DNA from: Buchnera aphidicola (Cinara cuneomaculata)
GTDB lineage: Bacteria > Pseudomonadota > Gammaproteobacteria > Enterobacterales > Enterobacteriaceae
DNA: 64,000 nucleotides
NCBI RefSeq assembly: GCF_900698865.1
Contig: NZ_LR217695.1
Coordinates: 62,001-126,000 of the forward strand
Reading direction: 5' to 3'
Shown here: piece by piece, positions 20,519 to 29,564 of the stretch
Layout: every line of letters begins with the position of its first letter
Position numbering within the stretch: the stretch's first letter is position 1
Notes under the pieces: model-generated
The model's database searches: none
Seen by the model: the letters and a program-made list of their open reading frames with translations, nothing else
Told to the model about the DNA's origin: nothing
Made by a program: the position numbers and the translations under genes

Positions 20519-20532
20519 TTTTTTTAAATTTT
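20510..20532. terminator. Hairpin shared by the ends of metG and tilS
   Basis: AAAATTTAA (20510-20518) and TTAAATTTT (20524-20532) pair around five T. The two convergent stop codons are only five bases apart and both lie within the dyad, so one structure probably serves as a terminator on both strands and overlaps coding sequence. Confidence 0.45.
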
Positions 20533-21846
20533 ATTAATCCATTTGACAGTTAAATATTTCCTATTTTTTATAGGATGATTGTTTGTAACAAATACACCGA
20601 TACCAGATACTAGTTTATTATCATAATATAACAAAGGAATTATAGTTCTTAACCAGGGTGGTATATTGTATTTTTGCCATATTTTTTTTATTTTTGTATT
20701 ATTTTTAGTATTGGTATAATTTTTTTTAATATAAAAACAAACGTTGATTAATGTATTTTTTAGTGGATATGGTATACGATGAATTGAAGTAATTTTTTCA
20801 GTTTTTAAATATTTTTTAGTAGGGATTAATATTCCTAATTTATTTGGTAGTCGTAAAGGTATTTTAATATCTTTCCAGATTACCATGGTATTTCTAATAT
20901 TAGAATAAGGAATTATACAATATATTTTTTCCGTGAATCGTCTAATTTCGCGTTTATTAAAAATGATTTTTTTATTATGATAATTTTTATTGATAATAAT
21001 TTCTGTATATATTCTTTTTAATATATTATGAGTGGGAATCTTATAGGTTTTTGTTAACCATGTTTTTAGAATAGAGAATTGGACTTCTTTTATTAATTTA
21101 TTAAATCTTAGTAAAGATAATGATCCGTCTAAACATGTATTTTTTTTTAAAAAATGTAGGATAAAAAAATCTAATGATATTTGATGCTTTTTAAGCATCT
21201 GCATGCTTTGTGTACAATTTTTTAAAAAATGAGGCCAGCGTGTATATATTTTAGGTAGAATAATATTTCTTAAAAAATTTCTATCATATTTAATATTTTT
21301 ATTTGATTCGTCATCTATCCAGATTAGTTGTTGGGATCGTGCCCAAGATATAATTTTTTTCTTTTGTACATTTATTAATGGTCGCACTATTGTAATTTTA
21401 TTATATACAGAACTGTACGACATACCGGATAAACCGCGTATACCACTTTTTCTTTGTAGGGATAAAAAAATATTTTCACATTGATCATTGAGATTATGAG
21501 CTAGTAATAGTATTTCAGTTGGTAACAAGTAATTTTTAAAAATTTTTAATCTTGCAATTCTAGCATAACCTTCTATACCGTATTTATTTTTTTTAGGTAT
21601 GTTTAGAGTATCAATAATGATGTCAATGTTATTTTGGTTACATATTTTTTTACAGTGATTTTGTGATCGTATAGAATCTATATTTAAATTATGATTAATA
21701 TGTATAGCTCTAATTTTAATATTTGAAAATATTTTTTTATATAATATTAATTGATAAAATAATACAACAGAATCTACACCGCCGCTTAGAGCTAGTAAAA
21801 AATATTTTTGATGTGGATATTTTAAGAATAATTTTTTTATTAACAT
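20524..21846 (-). CDS. tilS: TilS, tRNA(Ile)-lysidine synthetase
   Basis: TilS converts C34 of the CAU-anticodon tRNA-Ile to lysidine so that AUA codons are read as isoleucine. AUA is abundant in this AT-rich genome, so the enzyme should be essential. It has 440 residues (432 in E. coli). The N-terminal PP-loop SGGVDSVVL is at about residue 20; HNLNDQCENIFLSLQR, the segment WIDDESNKNIKYDRNFLRN and the C-terminal substrate-binding domain (residues 350-440, with WLRTIIPLLYYDNKLV) follow. The N-terminal half is far better conserved than the middle. A tRNA-Val gene lies 22 bases upstream on the same strand and may be cotranscribed. Confidence 0.95.
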   Translation of the reverse strand: MLIKKLFLKYPHQKYFLLALSGGVDSVVLFYQLILYKKIFSNIKIRAIHINHNLNIDSIRSQNHCKKICNQNNIDIIIDTLNIPKKNKYGIEGYARIARLKIFKNYLLPTEILLLAHNLNDQCENIFLSLQRKSGIRGLSGMSYSSVYNKITIVRPLINVQKKKIISWARSQQLIWIDDESNKNIKYDRNFLRNIILPKIYTRWPHFLKNCTQSMQMLKKHQISLDFFILHFLKKNTCLDGSLSLLRFNKLIKEVQFSILKTWLTKTYKIPTHNILKRIYTEIIINKNYHNKKIIFNKREIRRFTEKIYCIIPYSNIRNTMVIWKDIKIPLRLPNKLGILIPTKKYLKTEKITSIHRIPYPLKNTLINVCFYIKKNYTNTKNNTKIKKIWQKYNIPPWLRTIIPLLYYDNKLVSGIGVFVTNNHPIKNRKYLTVKWINKI

Positions 21847-21868
21847 AATAATTTTTATTTTAATTTTA

Positions 21869-21941
21869 TACGTTCGAGTGGATTTGAACCACTAACTTCT
21901 ACTATGTCATAGTAGCACTCTAACCATTGAGTTACGAACGT
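21869..21941 (-). tRNA. tRNA-Val, anticodon GAC
   Basis: The complement folds as a complete 73-base tRNA. The acceptor stem is ACGTTCG with CGAACGT, the D stem ACTC with GAGT, and the anticodon stem CTACT with AGTAG around the loop ATGACAT; the T arm is AGTGG-TTCAAAT-CCACT, and the discriminator is A. The anticodon GAC is at 21906-21908 on the + strand as GTC. It closely follows E. coli tRNA-Val(GAC), but the first pair is A-U where E. coli has G-C. CCA is not encoded, so CCA-adding enzyme must complete it. It lies just upstream of tilS. Confidence 0.96.
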
Positions 21942-22098
21942 GTATAATATATAATATAATATATGATATAATTTATCAATAAAAAATTATTATATTTTTA
22001 CTAATGCTATTATTAGTTTAATTAAATTTAATAATATGATTTTTTAAGATTGTATAAGATAAAAATTAGTATATTTTTATGTTACTTTAGAATTAAAA

Positions 22099-22734
22099 AT
22101 GAATAAAAATACACGTGTGTTAATTTTAAGAAATTTTAAAAGATATTTTTCAAATTCAAAAATTGAATTAAATTATTGTTCATTATTTGAATTACTTATT
22201 TTTATTATGTTATCTGCAAAATCATCTGATATTCAAGTTATTAACGTAACTAAAAAATTATTTTTATATATATCTAAGCCATCGGACGTAATACAATTAG
22301 GTTTTAAAAAATTGAAGGATATTATTCGTTCAGTTGGATTATTTAATAAAAAAGCTATATTTATTTTTAAAACTTGTCGATATCTAATAGATATATATGA
22401 CGAAAAAATACCAATGGATATAGATCAATTATTACAGTTACCGGGTGTTGGTAGAAAAACTGCTAATTTATTTTTAAATATTGTATTAAAAAAAAATTTT
22501 ATTGCAGTTGATACGCATGTATTTAGAGTAGCTAACCGTACTGGTTTTGCAGTTGGTACCTCTGTAAATATAGTAGAAAAAAAATTATTTCGTGTTGTTC
22601 CTGCTAAATTTCAATCTCGTATTCATACTTGGTTTGGATTACACGGGCGTTCTTTTTGTAAATCTATTTCTCCAAAATGTTCAAGTTGTATTATAAATAC
22701 ATGGTGTGAATATTTTAATAAAATTAAAAAATAA
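22099..22734 (+). CDS. nth: Nth, endonuclease III
   Basis: Nth is a DNA glycosylase and AP lyase that removes oxidised pyrimidines in base-excision repair. The 211 residues are the full E. coli length. The helix-hairpin-helix LPGVGRKTANLFL contains the catalytic lysine, and the catalytic aspartate follows in IAVDTHVFRVANR. The 4Fe-4S cluster cysteines are all present in the CxxxxxxCxxCxxxxxC arrangement at the C-terminus. Residue 41, glutamine in E. coli where it fills the gap left by the flipped base, is lysine here (LSAKSSD). In the Buchnera strains I remember, nth follows the rnf genes; none are present here. Confidence 0.96.
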   Translation: MNKNTRVLILRNFKRYFSNSKIELNYCSLFELLIFIMLSAKSSDIQVINVTKKLFLYISKPSDVIQLGFKKLKDIIRSVGLFNKKAIFIFKTCRYLIDIYDEKIPMDIDQLLQLPGVGRKTANLFLNIVLKKNFIAVDTHVFRVANRTGFAVGTSVNIVEKKLFRVVPAKFQSRIHTWFGLHGRSFCKSISPKCSSCIINTWCEYFNKIKK

Positions 22735-22911
22735 ATTAAATAAATATAAAAATACATATTTTATAGATATTTATATTTAATACAATATATTATATATTAT
22801 TATATATACGTTATATAAAATATTTTTTAAATTAAAATAAAACTATATTGTTTAATAAATTAAATATAATTATTTATTTTTATGAAGTTATAATTTTCAT
22901 GGATCATTAAA

Positions 22912-24198
22912 ATGATTACAGACATTAATATTTTAGATTTTTTAAAAAAAAAAGGTTTTTTTTATAAAATATTTAATAAATTAAATTTATATAAACATAT
23001 AAAAAATAAAAATATTTTTTTATATTGTGGTTTTGATCCAACAGAAAGTAGTTTACATGTAGGTCATTTATTACCAATTTTATGTTTAAAATATTTTCAA
23101 AAATTTGGTCATACTCCCGTTATTTTAATCGGAGGAGCCACTAGCTTAGTAGGAGATCCGAGTTTTAGAATATCTGAGCGATCAAAAAATTCACCAGATA
23201 TTTTACAATATAATCAAATTTGCTTAGAAAAACAGTTATCATATTTTTTTAAAGATAGTGATCATATTATAAATAAAGCAATTATATTAAATAATTATTC
23301 TTGGTTTAAAGACATATCGATATTATCGTTTTTAACGAAAATAGGTATACATTTTTCTGTAAATAATATGATTCATAAAGAATCTGTAAAAAAAAGATTA
23401 ATAGAGCAAAAAACTGGAATTTCGTTTACAGAATTTTCTTATAGTTTATTGCAAGCTTATGATTTTTCAATTTTATACAAAAAATACGGCGTTACATTGC
23501 AGATAGGTGGTTCTGATCAAGGAGGTAATATTTTATCTGGAATTCGATTGATTAGAAAATTGTATCATAAAGAAGTATTTGGTATTACAAATCCACTGTT
23601 AACTACCACTAATGGAGAAAAATTTGGAAAAACTGGAAGCAATACAATATGGTTAGATGCTACAAGAACTAGTCCGTATAAATTTTATCAATTTTGGATT
23701 AATACTTTAGATAGTGATATAAATAACTTTATTCGGTTATTTACTTCAATGGATATAGAATTAGTGGATCTTAAATTTAATAGTGTTCATATAAAACAAA
23801 ATTTGATAAATAAAAAAATTTTTTTAGCTGAGTATTTAACTAAATTTGTACACGGTAAAAAGGCTTTAAAATCTGTTAAACGTATTGTATATTTTTTATT
23901 TGGTCAAGGATCTATAAAAGAAATTAAAGAAGAAGATTTTGTACAATTAATACAAGATGGAATTCCATCTATCTTTTGTAACAATTTATTAGATTTACCG
24001 AATGCATTAGTAAAAACAAGTTTATCTTCTTCTTTAACGCAAGCTCGTAATATGATAAGTGCTCAGGCAATTCGTATTAACGGTCAAATACAAATTCAAA
24101 AAAATTATTCTTTTAATAAATCAGATTTATTATTTGGTAAATATACATTGTTATGTAGAGGTAGAAAACATTATGTATTGATTGTATGGAAAATATAA
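22912..24198 (+). CDS. tyrS: TyrS, tyrosyl-tRNA synthetase
   Basis: TyrS attaches tyrosine to tRNA-Tyr. It has 428 residues against 424 in E. coli. The class I HIGH-type motif is in FDPTESSLHVGHLLPI and the second signature reads KFGKTGSNTIW. The tyrosine-binding QAYDF and QIGGSDQGGNI segments are present. The C-terminal S4-like RNA-binding domain (about residues 350-428) is retained with SLTQARNMISAQAIRING. The first 35 residues are lysine- and phenylalanine-rich and include a run of ten A. It is convergent with sufA, 24 bases between stops. Confidence 0.97.
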   Translation: MITDINILDFLKKKGFFYKIFNKLNLYKHIKNKNIFLYCGFDPTESSLHVGHLLPILCLKYFQKFGHTPVILIGGATSLVGDPSFRISERSKNSPDILQYNQICLEKQLSYFFKDSDHIINKAIILNNYSWFKDISILSFLTKIGIHFSVNNMIHKESVKKRLIEQKTGISFTEFSYSLLQAYDFSILYKKYGVTLQIGGSDQGGNILSGIRLIRKLYHKEVFGITNPLLTTTNGEKFGKTGSNTIWLDATRTSPYKFYQFWINTLDSDINNFIRLFTSMDIELVDLKFNSVHIKQNLINKKIFLAEYLTKFVHGKKALKSVKRIVYFLFGQGSIKEIKEEDFVQLIQDGIPSIFCNNLLDLPNALVKTSLSSSLTQARNMISAQAIRINGQIQIQKNYSFNKSDLLFGKYTLLCRGRKHYVLIVWKI

Positions 24199-24222
24199 TT
24201 TTTAAAAATATTTTTAACAATA

Positions 24223-24597
24223 TTAAGTTTCAATATTTTCTATATTGAAACTTTCTCCGCAACCGCAAATAGAGGTGTGTTTAGTATTTGTAAATATAAA
24301 AGAATTATTTAATCCAGTTTGTATAAAATCTATTTTGGTTGTATATAATTGAGGTATTAGTTTTTTCGGAATAATAAATTTAATAGATTTTGTCATAAAT
24401 ATATAATCTGAATTTTTTATTTTTTTTTTTATTTTTAATACATATTTAAATCCAGCACATCCTGATTTTTTTAATTGTATTGTAACTCCTGAACTATCTT
24501 TATCTTTTTTTAATAAAAATAGTATTTGTTTTGCAGCTTTTTTAGTCACTTGAATTGGCAGAGATTTATTTATTTGATTTTTTAATATTATATTCAT
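24223..24597 (-). CDS. sufA: SufA/IscA-type iron-sulfur cluster carrier
   Basis: A-type carriers receive Fe-S clusters from a scaffold and deliver them to apo-proteins; clients here would include the Nuo subunits and Nth. The protein has 124 residues. The three cluster cysteines are C47 (KKSGCAGFKYVL) and C111 and C113 (CGCGESF). The SGCAGF-YVL and GLNNSFIF-N segments resemble SufA (old name ydiC) more than ErpA, which has GGGCSGFQY and CGCGSSF. No other suf gene is adjacent, so it probably works with an Isc system elsewhere. The C-terminal tail NIENIET extends past the usual end and is encoded within a terminator hairpin. Confidence 0.85.
   Translation of the reverse strand: MNIILKNQINKSLPIQVTKKAAKQILFLLKKDKDSSGVTIQLKKSGCAGFKYVLKIKKKIKNSDYIFMTKSIKFIIPKKLIPQLYTTKIDFIQTGLNNSFIFTNTKHTSICGCGESFNIENIET
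24225..24253. terminator. Bidirectional terminator that overlaps the end of sufA
   Basis: Twelve base pairs (AAGTTTCAATAT with ATATTGAAACTT) enclose the loop TTTCT between the convergent tyrS and sufA genes. The dyad covers the last codons of sufA (its stop is 24223-24225), so coding sequence and terminator overlap. Confidence 0.65.
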
Positions 24598-25280
24598 AAT
24601 TATATTTTTATTAATTAATATGTTTTATATCATAAAAATGATAGTTTGAGTTTATAATTGTTATTTTTAATTATAGGATTTTTTTGTTAATATGTAAATA
24701 TTAAACTTTATTGGATAGCATTTTAAATATAAATATGTAAGTTGTTTATGTATACGAATATTTAATACAATTAAAGTTAATATTTTTAATATTTAAAATA
24801 AACAGTTGAATTTTTATAAATAATTATTTTTTAAAAATGATATTAACTGTTAATATAGTTGTTATTATTGAGTATTTTAATAAAAAAAATCATTACTATA
24901 ATAGTTTTTTTAAAAAGTAGTATTTATATTTTTAAATATCTTAAATCATTAAAGATGTTATTTAGTATGAATAATATTGTAATTAATAATATGTTGTTTT
25001 TCTTGAAAATTTTTAAAATATAATAAGTTTATATTTAATTTAATTAAATAATATTTATTAATTTTAAATTACATGATTTGAATATGGTATTATATATTAA
25101 ATAATAAAAAATTGTGTTTTTTATTAATGATGATTTTTTTTAATAATATTTATTATTATATATTTGATAGAATTTAATTTATTTTATAAATAAAAAAAGT
25201 TATGTATATAAAATTTTTATTTTATAAAATAAATAATTAATTATCTTAAATGTGATTTTTTCAATTATGTAGAGAATGAA
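24598..25280. other. 683-base gene-free spacer between sufA and aroH
   Basis: The longest spacer in the window lies between divergent sufA and aroH. Both strands are rich in stops in all frames and I recognise no remnant of a protein. An 18-base perfect palindrome (TTTATTTTA followed by TAAAATAAA) lies about 60 bases before aroH. The length suggests an erased gene, but the sequence itself no longer shows which. The promoters of both flanking genes must lie here. Confidence 0.55.
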
Positions 25281-26333
25281 ATGAAAAAAAATGATGAATT
25301 AGTTAGCATAAAATATGACGATGATTTATTAATAACTCCACGAGAATTATCGCGTCGTTATTCTATTACGTCTGACGTATATAATTTAATTAAAATAACG
25401 CGTAATAATATACAAAATATTTTATCAGGACGAGATAAAAGATTATTAGTTATTATTGGTCCGTGTTCTATTCATGATCCTATTGCTGCAATAGAATATG
25501 CTAAAAAAATACAGATATTACGTAATAAGTATTCTGATTATTTAGAAATTGTTATGAGAACATATTTCGAAAAACCTCGTACTGTATTAGGATGGACTGG
25601 ATTAATTTCTGATCCTTTTTTAGATGGTAGTTTGAGTGTTAATCAAGGTTTGTCTATAGCAAGAAAATTATTATTAAAAATTAATAAATTAGGTGTTCCG
25701 ACAGCAACCGAATTTTTAGATTCGATTGTAAGTCAATTTATTTTTGATTTAATTAGTTGGGGCGCTATTGGAGCTCGTACTACAGAAAGTCAAGTTCATA
25801 GAGAATTAGCTTCTTATTTGCCGTGTCCGGTGGGGTTTAAAAATGGAACAGATGGAAATATTTTGATTGCAATTGATGCTATTCGCGCTGCTAGAGCTAG
25901 TCATTTATTTTTAACACCTAATAATTCTGGCCAAATCGTTATTCATAATACTCTTGGAAATAATTGTGCCCATATGATTATGCGAGGAGGAAAATTACCA
26001 AATTACCATAAATCAGATATTGATCTTGCAGTTAAAAAATTGAAAATGTTTAATTTGCCAGAACATTTAATTGTTGATTTTAGTCATGCTAATTCTTTTA
26101 AAAACTACAAACGGCAACTAGAAGTTGCGTATTCTGTTTCTGATCAAATTTGTAGTGGATCCACTGCTATTTCCGGCGTTATGATTGAGAGTTTTTTAAA
26201 AGAAGGATCACAAAATGTAACTGATATTAAAGATTTAGTTTTTGGTCAATCTATTACAGATTCTTGTTTAGGATGGGAAGACAGTTTATCAATTATACAA
26301 CAATTATCAAAAGTAGTTAAAATTAGATTTTAA
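25281..26333 (+). CDS. aroH: AroH-type DAHP synthase
   Basis: DAHP synthase condenses phosphoenolpyruvate and erythrose 4-phosphate, the entry to aromatic amino acid synthesis. The 350 residues match the AroF/G/H family. The conserved LLVIIGPCSIHD, MRTYFEKPRT, GARTTESQ, GFKNGTDGN, DFSHANSFKN and GSTAISGVMIESFL motifs carry the metal ligands and substrate contacts. Overall it is closest to the tryptophan-sensitive AroH, and its placement between sufA and thrS matches the E. coli map region of aroH. I cannot tell from sequence whether feedback inhibition survives. The ATG has AGAGAATGAA upstream, a weak ribosome binding site. Confidence 0.96.
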   Translation: MKKNDELVSIKYDDDLLITPRELSRRYSITSDVYNLIKITRNNIQNILSGRDKRLLVIIGPCSIHDPIAAIEYAKKIQILRNKYSDYLEIVMRTYFEKPRTVLGWTGLISDPFLDGSLSVNQGLSIARKLLLKINKLGVPTATEFLDSIVSQFIFDLISWGAIGARTTESQVHRELASYLPCPVGFKNGTDGNILIAIDAIRAARASHLFLTPNNSGQIVIHNTLGNNCAHMIMRGGKLPNYHKSDIDLAVKKLKMFNLPEHLIVDFSHANSFKNYKRQLEVAYSVSDQICSGSTAISGVMIESFLKEGSQNVTDIKDLVFGQSITDSCLGWEDSLSIIQQLSKVVKIRF

Positions 26334-26386
26334 ATATTAAATATTTTATAGTTATATTTTTTAAATATATTCTTTAAGGATTAGAT

Positions 26387-28321
26387 ATGCCGATTATTAC
26401 GTCGTGTAATGGAGTTAATAAATTTTATACTAGTGCGGTTACTTTAGAAGATATTTTTCGAGATATATTTCCTGATCACAAATCACGTTTTATAGCTGGA
26501 CTAGTAAATAATCAGTTATTTGATTTAAATACATTAATACATCATGACGCGCATGTTGTGATGATTGATGAACATAATAGAAAATTTATACAACAAGTTA
26601 GACGTTCTTGTATGCAGTTATTAAATCGTGTATTAACAATTATCTGGCCAGAAGTGAAGATAGCTGGTGGAAGCATGACTGAATATGGATTCTATTGTGA
26701 TTTTGATATGTCATATATGTTAACAAAAAACGATTTAAATAAAATTTCTAAAAAAATGATAAAACTAATTTTTAGTTCATATAAAATACATACTAAAAAC
26801 ATGATTACATCAGATTTTTTAAATATCTTAAATCAAAAAAATGAAATTTATCAAGTTAATATAATAAAAGCACAGTGTATTAACAAAAATATTATTAATG
26901 TTTGTTATCACGAAGATTATTGTGAATTTTCTAATCATTCTCAGGTTTCTAATATCAAATTTTGTCAATATTTTTCATTAAAAAATATATCAGGAGCATA
27001 TTGGAAAAATAATAAAAATAATAGAATGTTACAACGAATTCATGTTATATCATGGATTTCAAAAAATCAGTTATCAGATTTTATTATTAGATCACAAGAA
27101 CTAGAAAAACGGGATCATCGTAAAATTGCTAAATTATTAAATTTGTATCATATTCAAAAAGAATCACCTGGAATGGTATTTTGGCATCATCATGGGTATA
27201 TTATTGTTAGAGAATTAAAAAAAATTATTCGTATTTATTTAATGAAAAATAATTATTTAGAAGTTAAGAGCCCAATCATTCTTGATAAATATTTATGGGA
27301 AAAAAGTGGTCACTGGAAATATTATCATACTTCTATTTTTATTACTAAATCAGAAAATAGAGAATATTGTATTAAGCCTATGAATTGTCCGGCACATGTT
27401 TTAATTTTTAAGAACGGTTTAAAATCTTATAAGGATTTACCGATACGCATTGCAGAATTTGGATGTTGCCATCGACAAGAATCATCAGGTTCACTACATG
27501 GATTAATGCGTGTACGAGGATTTATTCAGGATGATGCTCATATTTTTTGTACAAAAAAACAAATTAAGCTAGAATTAAATAATTGTATTAATTTATTACT
27601 TGATTTATATCAAACGTTTGGATTTAAAAAAATTACTATCAATATTTCTACTCGTCCAGAAAATAGAATTGGTGATGATCGTATATGGAATCAAGCTGAA
27701 AATGATTTAGAGTCTGTTTTAAATGAACATAGTATACCATTTCAGTATAAATTAGGTGAAGGAGCGTTTTATGGTCCTAAAATTGAAATTTCTTTAGAAG
27801 ATAATTTACAACGAATATGGCAATGTGGCACTATTCAGTTAGATTTTTATTTAGCTAAGCAATTAAACGCGTCTTATATTAATAAACGAGGTATTAAAAA
27901 ATATCCGGTTATTATTCACAGAGCATTATTAGGTTCAATTGAAAGATTTATCGGTATTCTTCTTGAAGAATATAACGGCAATTTACCGGTATGGTTGTGT
28001 CCTATACAGGTAGTAGTTTTAAGTATCGCAGATTCGCATATATTATATGTACAACAGATCATGCAAAAATTATTAATGAATAATATTCGAGCAGTTTCTA
28101 ATATTACTCGTGCTAGTATAAGTTTTAAAATTCATTCTTATATTAAGCAAAAAATTCCATATATTTTAGTATGCGGTGATCAAGAAATCAAATCTAATTC
28201 TGTTACGGTAAGAAACCGATTTTCTTGTAAACAGTATCAACAAAATATAGATTATTTTATTGAGAATATCTTAAATAATATTAAAAATAATAATATAAAA
28301 GATTTTAATGTGGAGGATTAG
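26387..28321 (+). CDS. thrS: ThrS, threonyl-tRNA synthetase
   Basis: ThrS charges tRNA-Thr and edits mischarged serine. The 644 residues include all modules: TGS domain (1-60), editing domain (65-225, with the remnant motif HHDAHV and CYHEDYCEFSNHSQ), class II catalytic core (240-535) with GMVFWHHHG, NCPAHVLIFK and the zinc ligands Cys, His and His, and the anticodon domain at the end. The editing domain has diverged most: the usual HxxxH and CxxxH are only partly recognisable. It heads a cluster with infC, rpmI, rplT, pheS and pheT in the conserved enterobacterial order; infC follows after three bases. Confidence 0.97.
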   Translation: MPIITSCNGVNKFYTSAVTLEDIFRDIFPDHKSRFIAGLVNNQLFDLNTLIHHDAHVVMIDEHNRKFIQQVRRSCMQLLNRVLTIIWPEVKIAGGSMTEYGFYCDFDMSYMLTKNDLNKISKKMIKLIFSSYKIHTKNMITSDFLNILNQKNEIYQVNIIKAQCINKNIINVCYHEDYCEFSNHSQVSNIKFCQYFSLKNISGAYWKNNKNNRMLQRIHVISWISKNQLSDFIIRSQELEKRDHRKIAKLLNLYHIQKESPGMVFWHHHGYIIVRELKKIIRIYLMKNNYLEVKSPIILDKYLWEKSGHWKYYHTSIFITKSENREYCIKPMNCPAHVLIFKNGLKSYKDLPIRIAEFGCCHRQESSGSLHGLMRVRGFIQDDAHIFCTKKQIKLELNNCINLLLDLYQTFGFKKITINISTRPENRIGDDRIWNQAENDLESVLNEHSIPFQYKLGEGAFYGPKIEISLEDNLQRIWQCGTIQLDFYLAKQLNASYINKRGIKKYPVIIHRALLGSIERFIGILLEEYNGNLPVWLCPIQVVVLSIADSHILYVQQIMQKLLMNNIRAVSNITRASISFKIHSYIKQKIPYILVCGDQEIKSNSVTVRNRFSCKQYQQNIDYFIENILNNIKNNNIKDFNVED

Positions 28322-28324
28322 AGT

Positions 28325-28861
28325 ATTAAAGCCGGAAAAAAAAGTCAATTATCTCGCTCTTATTGCATTAATCATGAGATTCGTTCTTCTGAAGTTCGAT
28401 TAATGGGTTTAAAAGGTGAGCAACTAGGTATCGTTAATATAAATCAAGCATTAGAGAAAGCAAAAATATATGGTTTTGATTTAGTAGAAGTTAGTCCTAA
28501 TTCTCAACCTCCAGTATGTCGTATTATGAATTATGGTAAATTTTTGTACGAAAAAAGTAAAGCTCTTAAAAAACAGAAAAAAAAACAAAAAGTTGTACAA
28601 ATTAAAGAAATAAAATTTCGACCGAATACAGGTGAAGGAGATTATCAAGTTAAATTAAGAAATTTAATAAGATTTTTGAAAGATGGTAATAAAATAAAAA
28701 TTACTTTACGATTTAAGGGTCGAGAAATGGCACACCAAAATATCGGAATTAATATGTTAAATCGATTAAAAAATGATTTATCATCTTTAACTTGTGTCGA
28801 ATATTTTCCCCAACGAATTGAAGGTCGGCAAATGATAATGATTTTGTCTCCAAAAAGATAA
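28325..28861 (+). CDS. infC: InfC, translation initiation factor IF-3, ATT start
   Basis: IF-3 binds the 30S subunit, prevents premature 50S joining and proofreads the start codon. I start it at ATT 28325, which gives 178 residues beginning [10 protein letters not shown] and matching the N-terminal domain of E. coli IF-3 (180 residues). GGAGG at 28312-28316, inside the thrS end, lies eight bases upstream. The first ATG in frame (28403) would delete 26 conserved residues. An AUU start is the basis of IF-3 autoregulation in E. coli, so the control is probably kept. Linker lysines ([17 protein letters not shown]) and the C-terminal 30S-binding domain are intact. Confidence 0.95.
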   Translation: MKAGKKSQLSRSYCINHEIRSSEVRLMGLKGEQLGIVNINQALEKAKIYGFDLVEVSPNSQPPVCRIMNYGKFLYEKSKALKKQKKKQKVVQIKEIKFRPNTGEGDYQVKLRNLIRFLKDGNKIKITLRFKGREMAHQNIGINMLNRLKNDLSSLTCVEYFPQRIEGRQMIMILSPKR

Positions 28862-28929
28862 AATTTATTTATAATAATAAAATATAAATTTTTATTTAAA
28901 TATATATATATATCTATTCTGGAATATTT

Positions 28930-29127
28930 ATGCCAAAAATTAAAACTTTACGTAGTGCAGCGAAGAGATTTAAAAAAACTGCTTCTGGTCATTTTAAGCG
29001 TAAAAAAGCTAATTTACGCCATATTTTAACTAAAAAAGATACAAACTATAAACGTCATCTTCGTAAAAAAATTATTATTTCTGCATCGGATCATCACAGA
29101 GTATCTATTTTTCTTCCTTATTGTTGA
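28930..29127 (+). CDS. rpmI: Ribosomal protein L35
   Basis: L35 is a small basic protein of the 50S subunit. The 65 residues equal the E. coli length and show [33 protein letters not shown] and the tail LPYC. It lies in the infC-rpmI-rplT operon. In E. coli this operon is repressed by L20 binding upstream of rpmI; the 68-base infC-rpmI spacer here is AT-rich, and I cannot recognise an L20 site in it. Confidence 0.97.
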   Translation: MPKIKTLRSAAKRFKKTASGHFKRKKANLRHILTKKDTNYKRHLRKKIIISASDHHRVSIFLPYC

Positions 29128-29174
29128 TTTTATCAAAGAATTTATATATTGAAATAATTTATAGGAGACTTTTA

Positions 29175-29534
29175 ATGGCGCGTGTTAAAAGAGGTGTTAC
29201 AGCACATGCTCGTCATAAAAAAATAATTAAGTTAGCGAAAGGATATTATGGAGCACGGTCCAGGGTATATCGTGTTGCCAATCAAGCTGTTATCAAAGCT
29301 GGTCAATACGCTTATAGAGATAGACGTATTAAAAAAAGAAATTTTCGAAAATTATGGATTATTAGAATTAATGCTGCAGTTCAGAATCATAACGTGTCAT
29401 ATAGTCAATTTGTTTATGGTTTAAAGATTTTAGCAATTAATATTAATCGAAAAATGTTAGCAGAAATCGCAATACATGATAAGGATATGTTTAATACGTT
29501 AGTAGAAAAATCTAAAATTGCTTTAATTAGTTAA
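29175..29534 (+). CDS. rplT: Ribosomal protein L20
   Basis: L20 is an early 50S assembly protein. From ATG 29175 it has 119 residues (118 in E. coli), starting [16 protein letters not shown] and containing [19 protein letters not shown] and [23 protein letters not shown] lies eight bases before this ATG. An earlier in-frame start at 29121 overlaps rpmI and would add 18 unrelated residues, so I reject it. Confidence 0.97.
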   Translation: MARVKRGVTAHARHKKIIKLAKGYYGARSRVYRVANQAVIKAGQYAYRDRRIKKRNFRKLWIIRINAAVQNHNVSYSQFVYGLKILAININRKMLAEIAIHDKDMFNTLVEKSKIALIS

Positions 29535-29564
29535 TAATTTTAAAAAATTTATAAATTGGATCAA

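Noticed and set aside
24598..25280. A hidden gene or replication origin in the longest spacer
   Set aside because: All frames are closed by stops within short distances, no DnaA-box cluster is visible, and composition is uniform AT.
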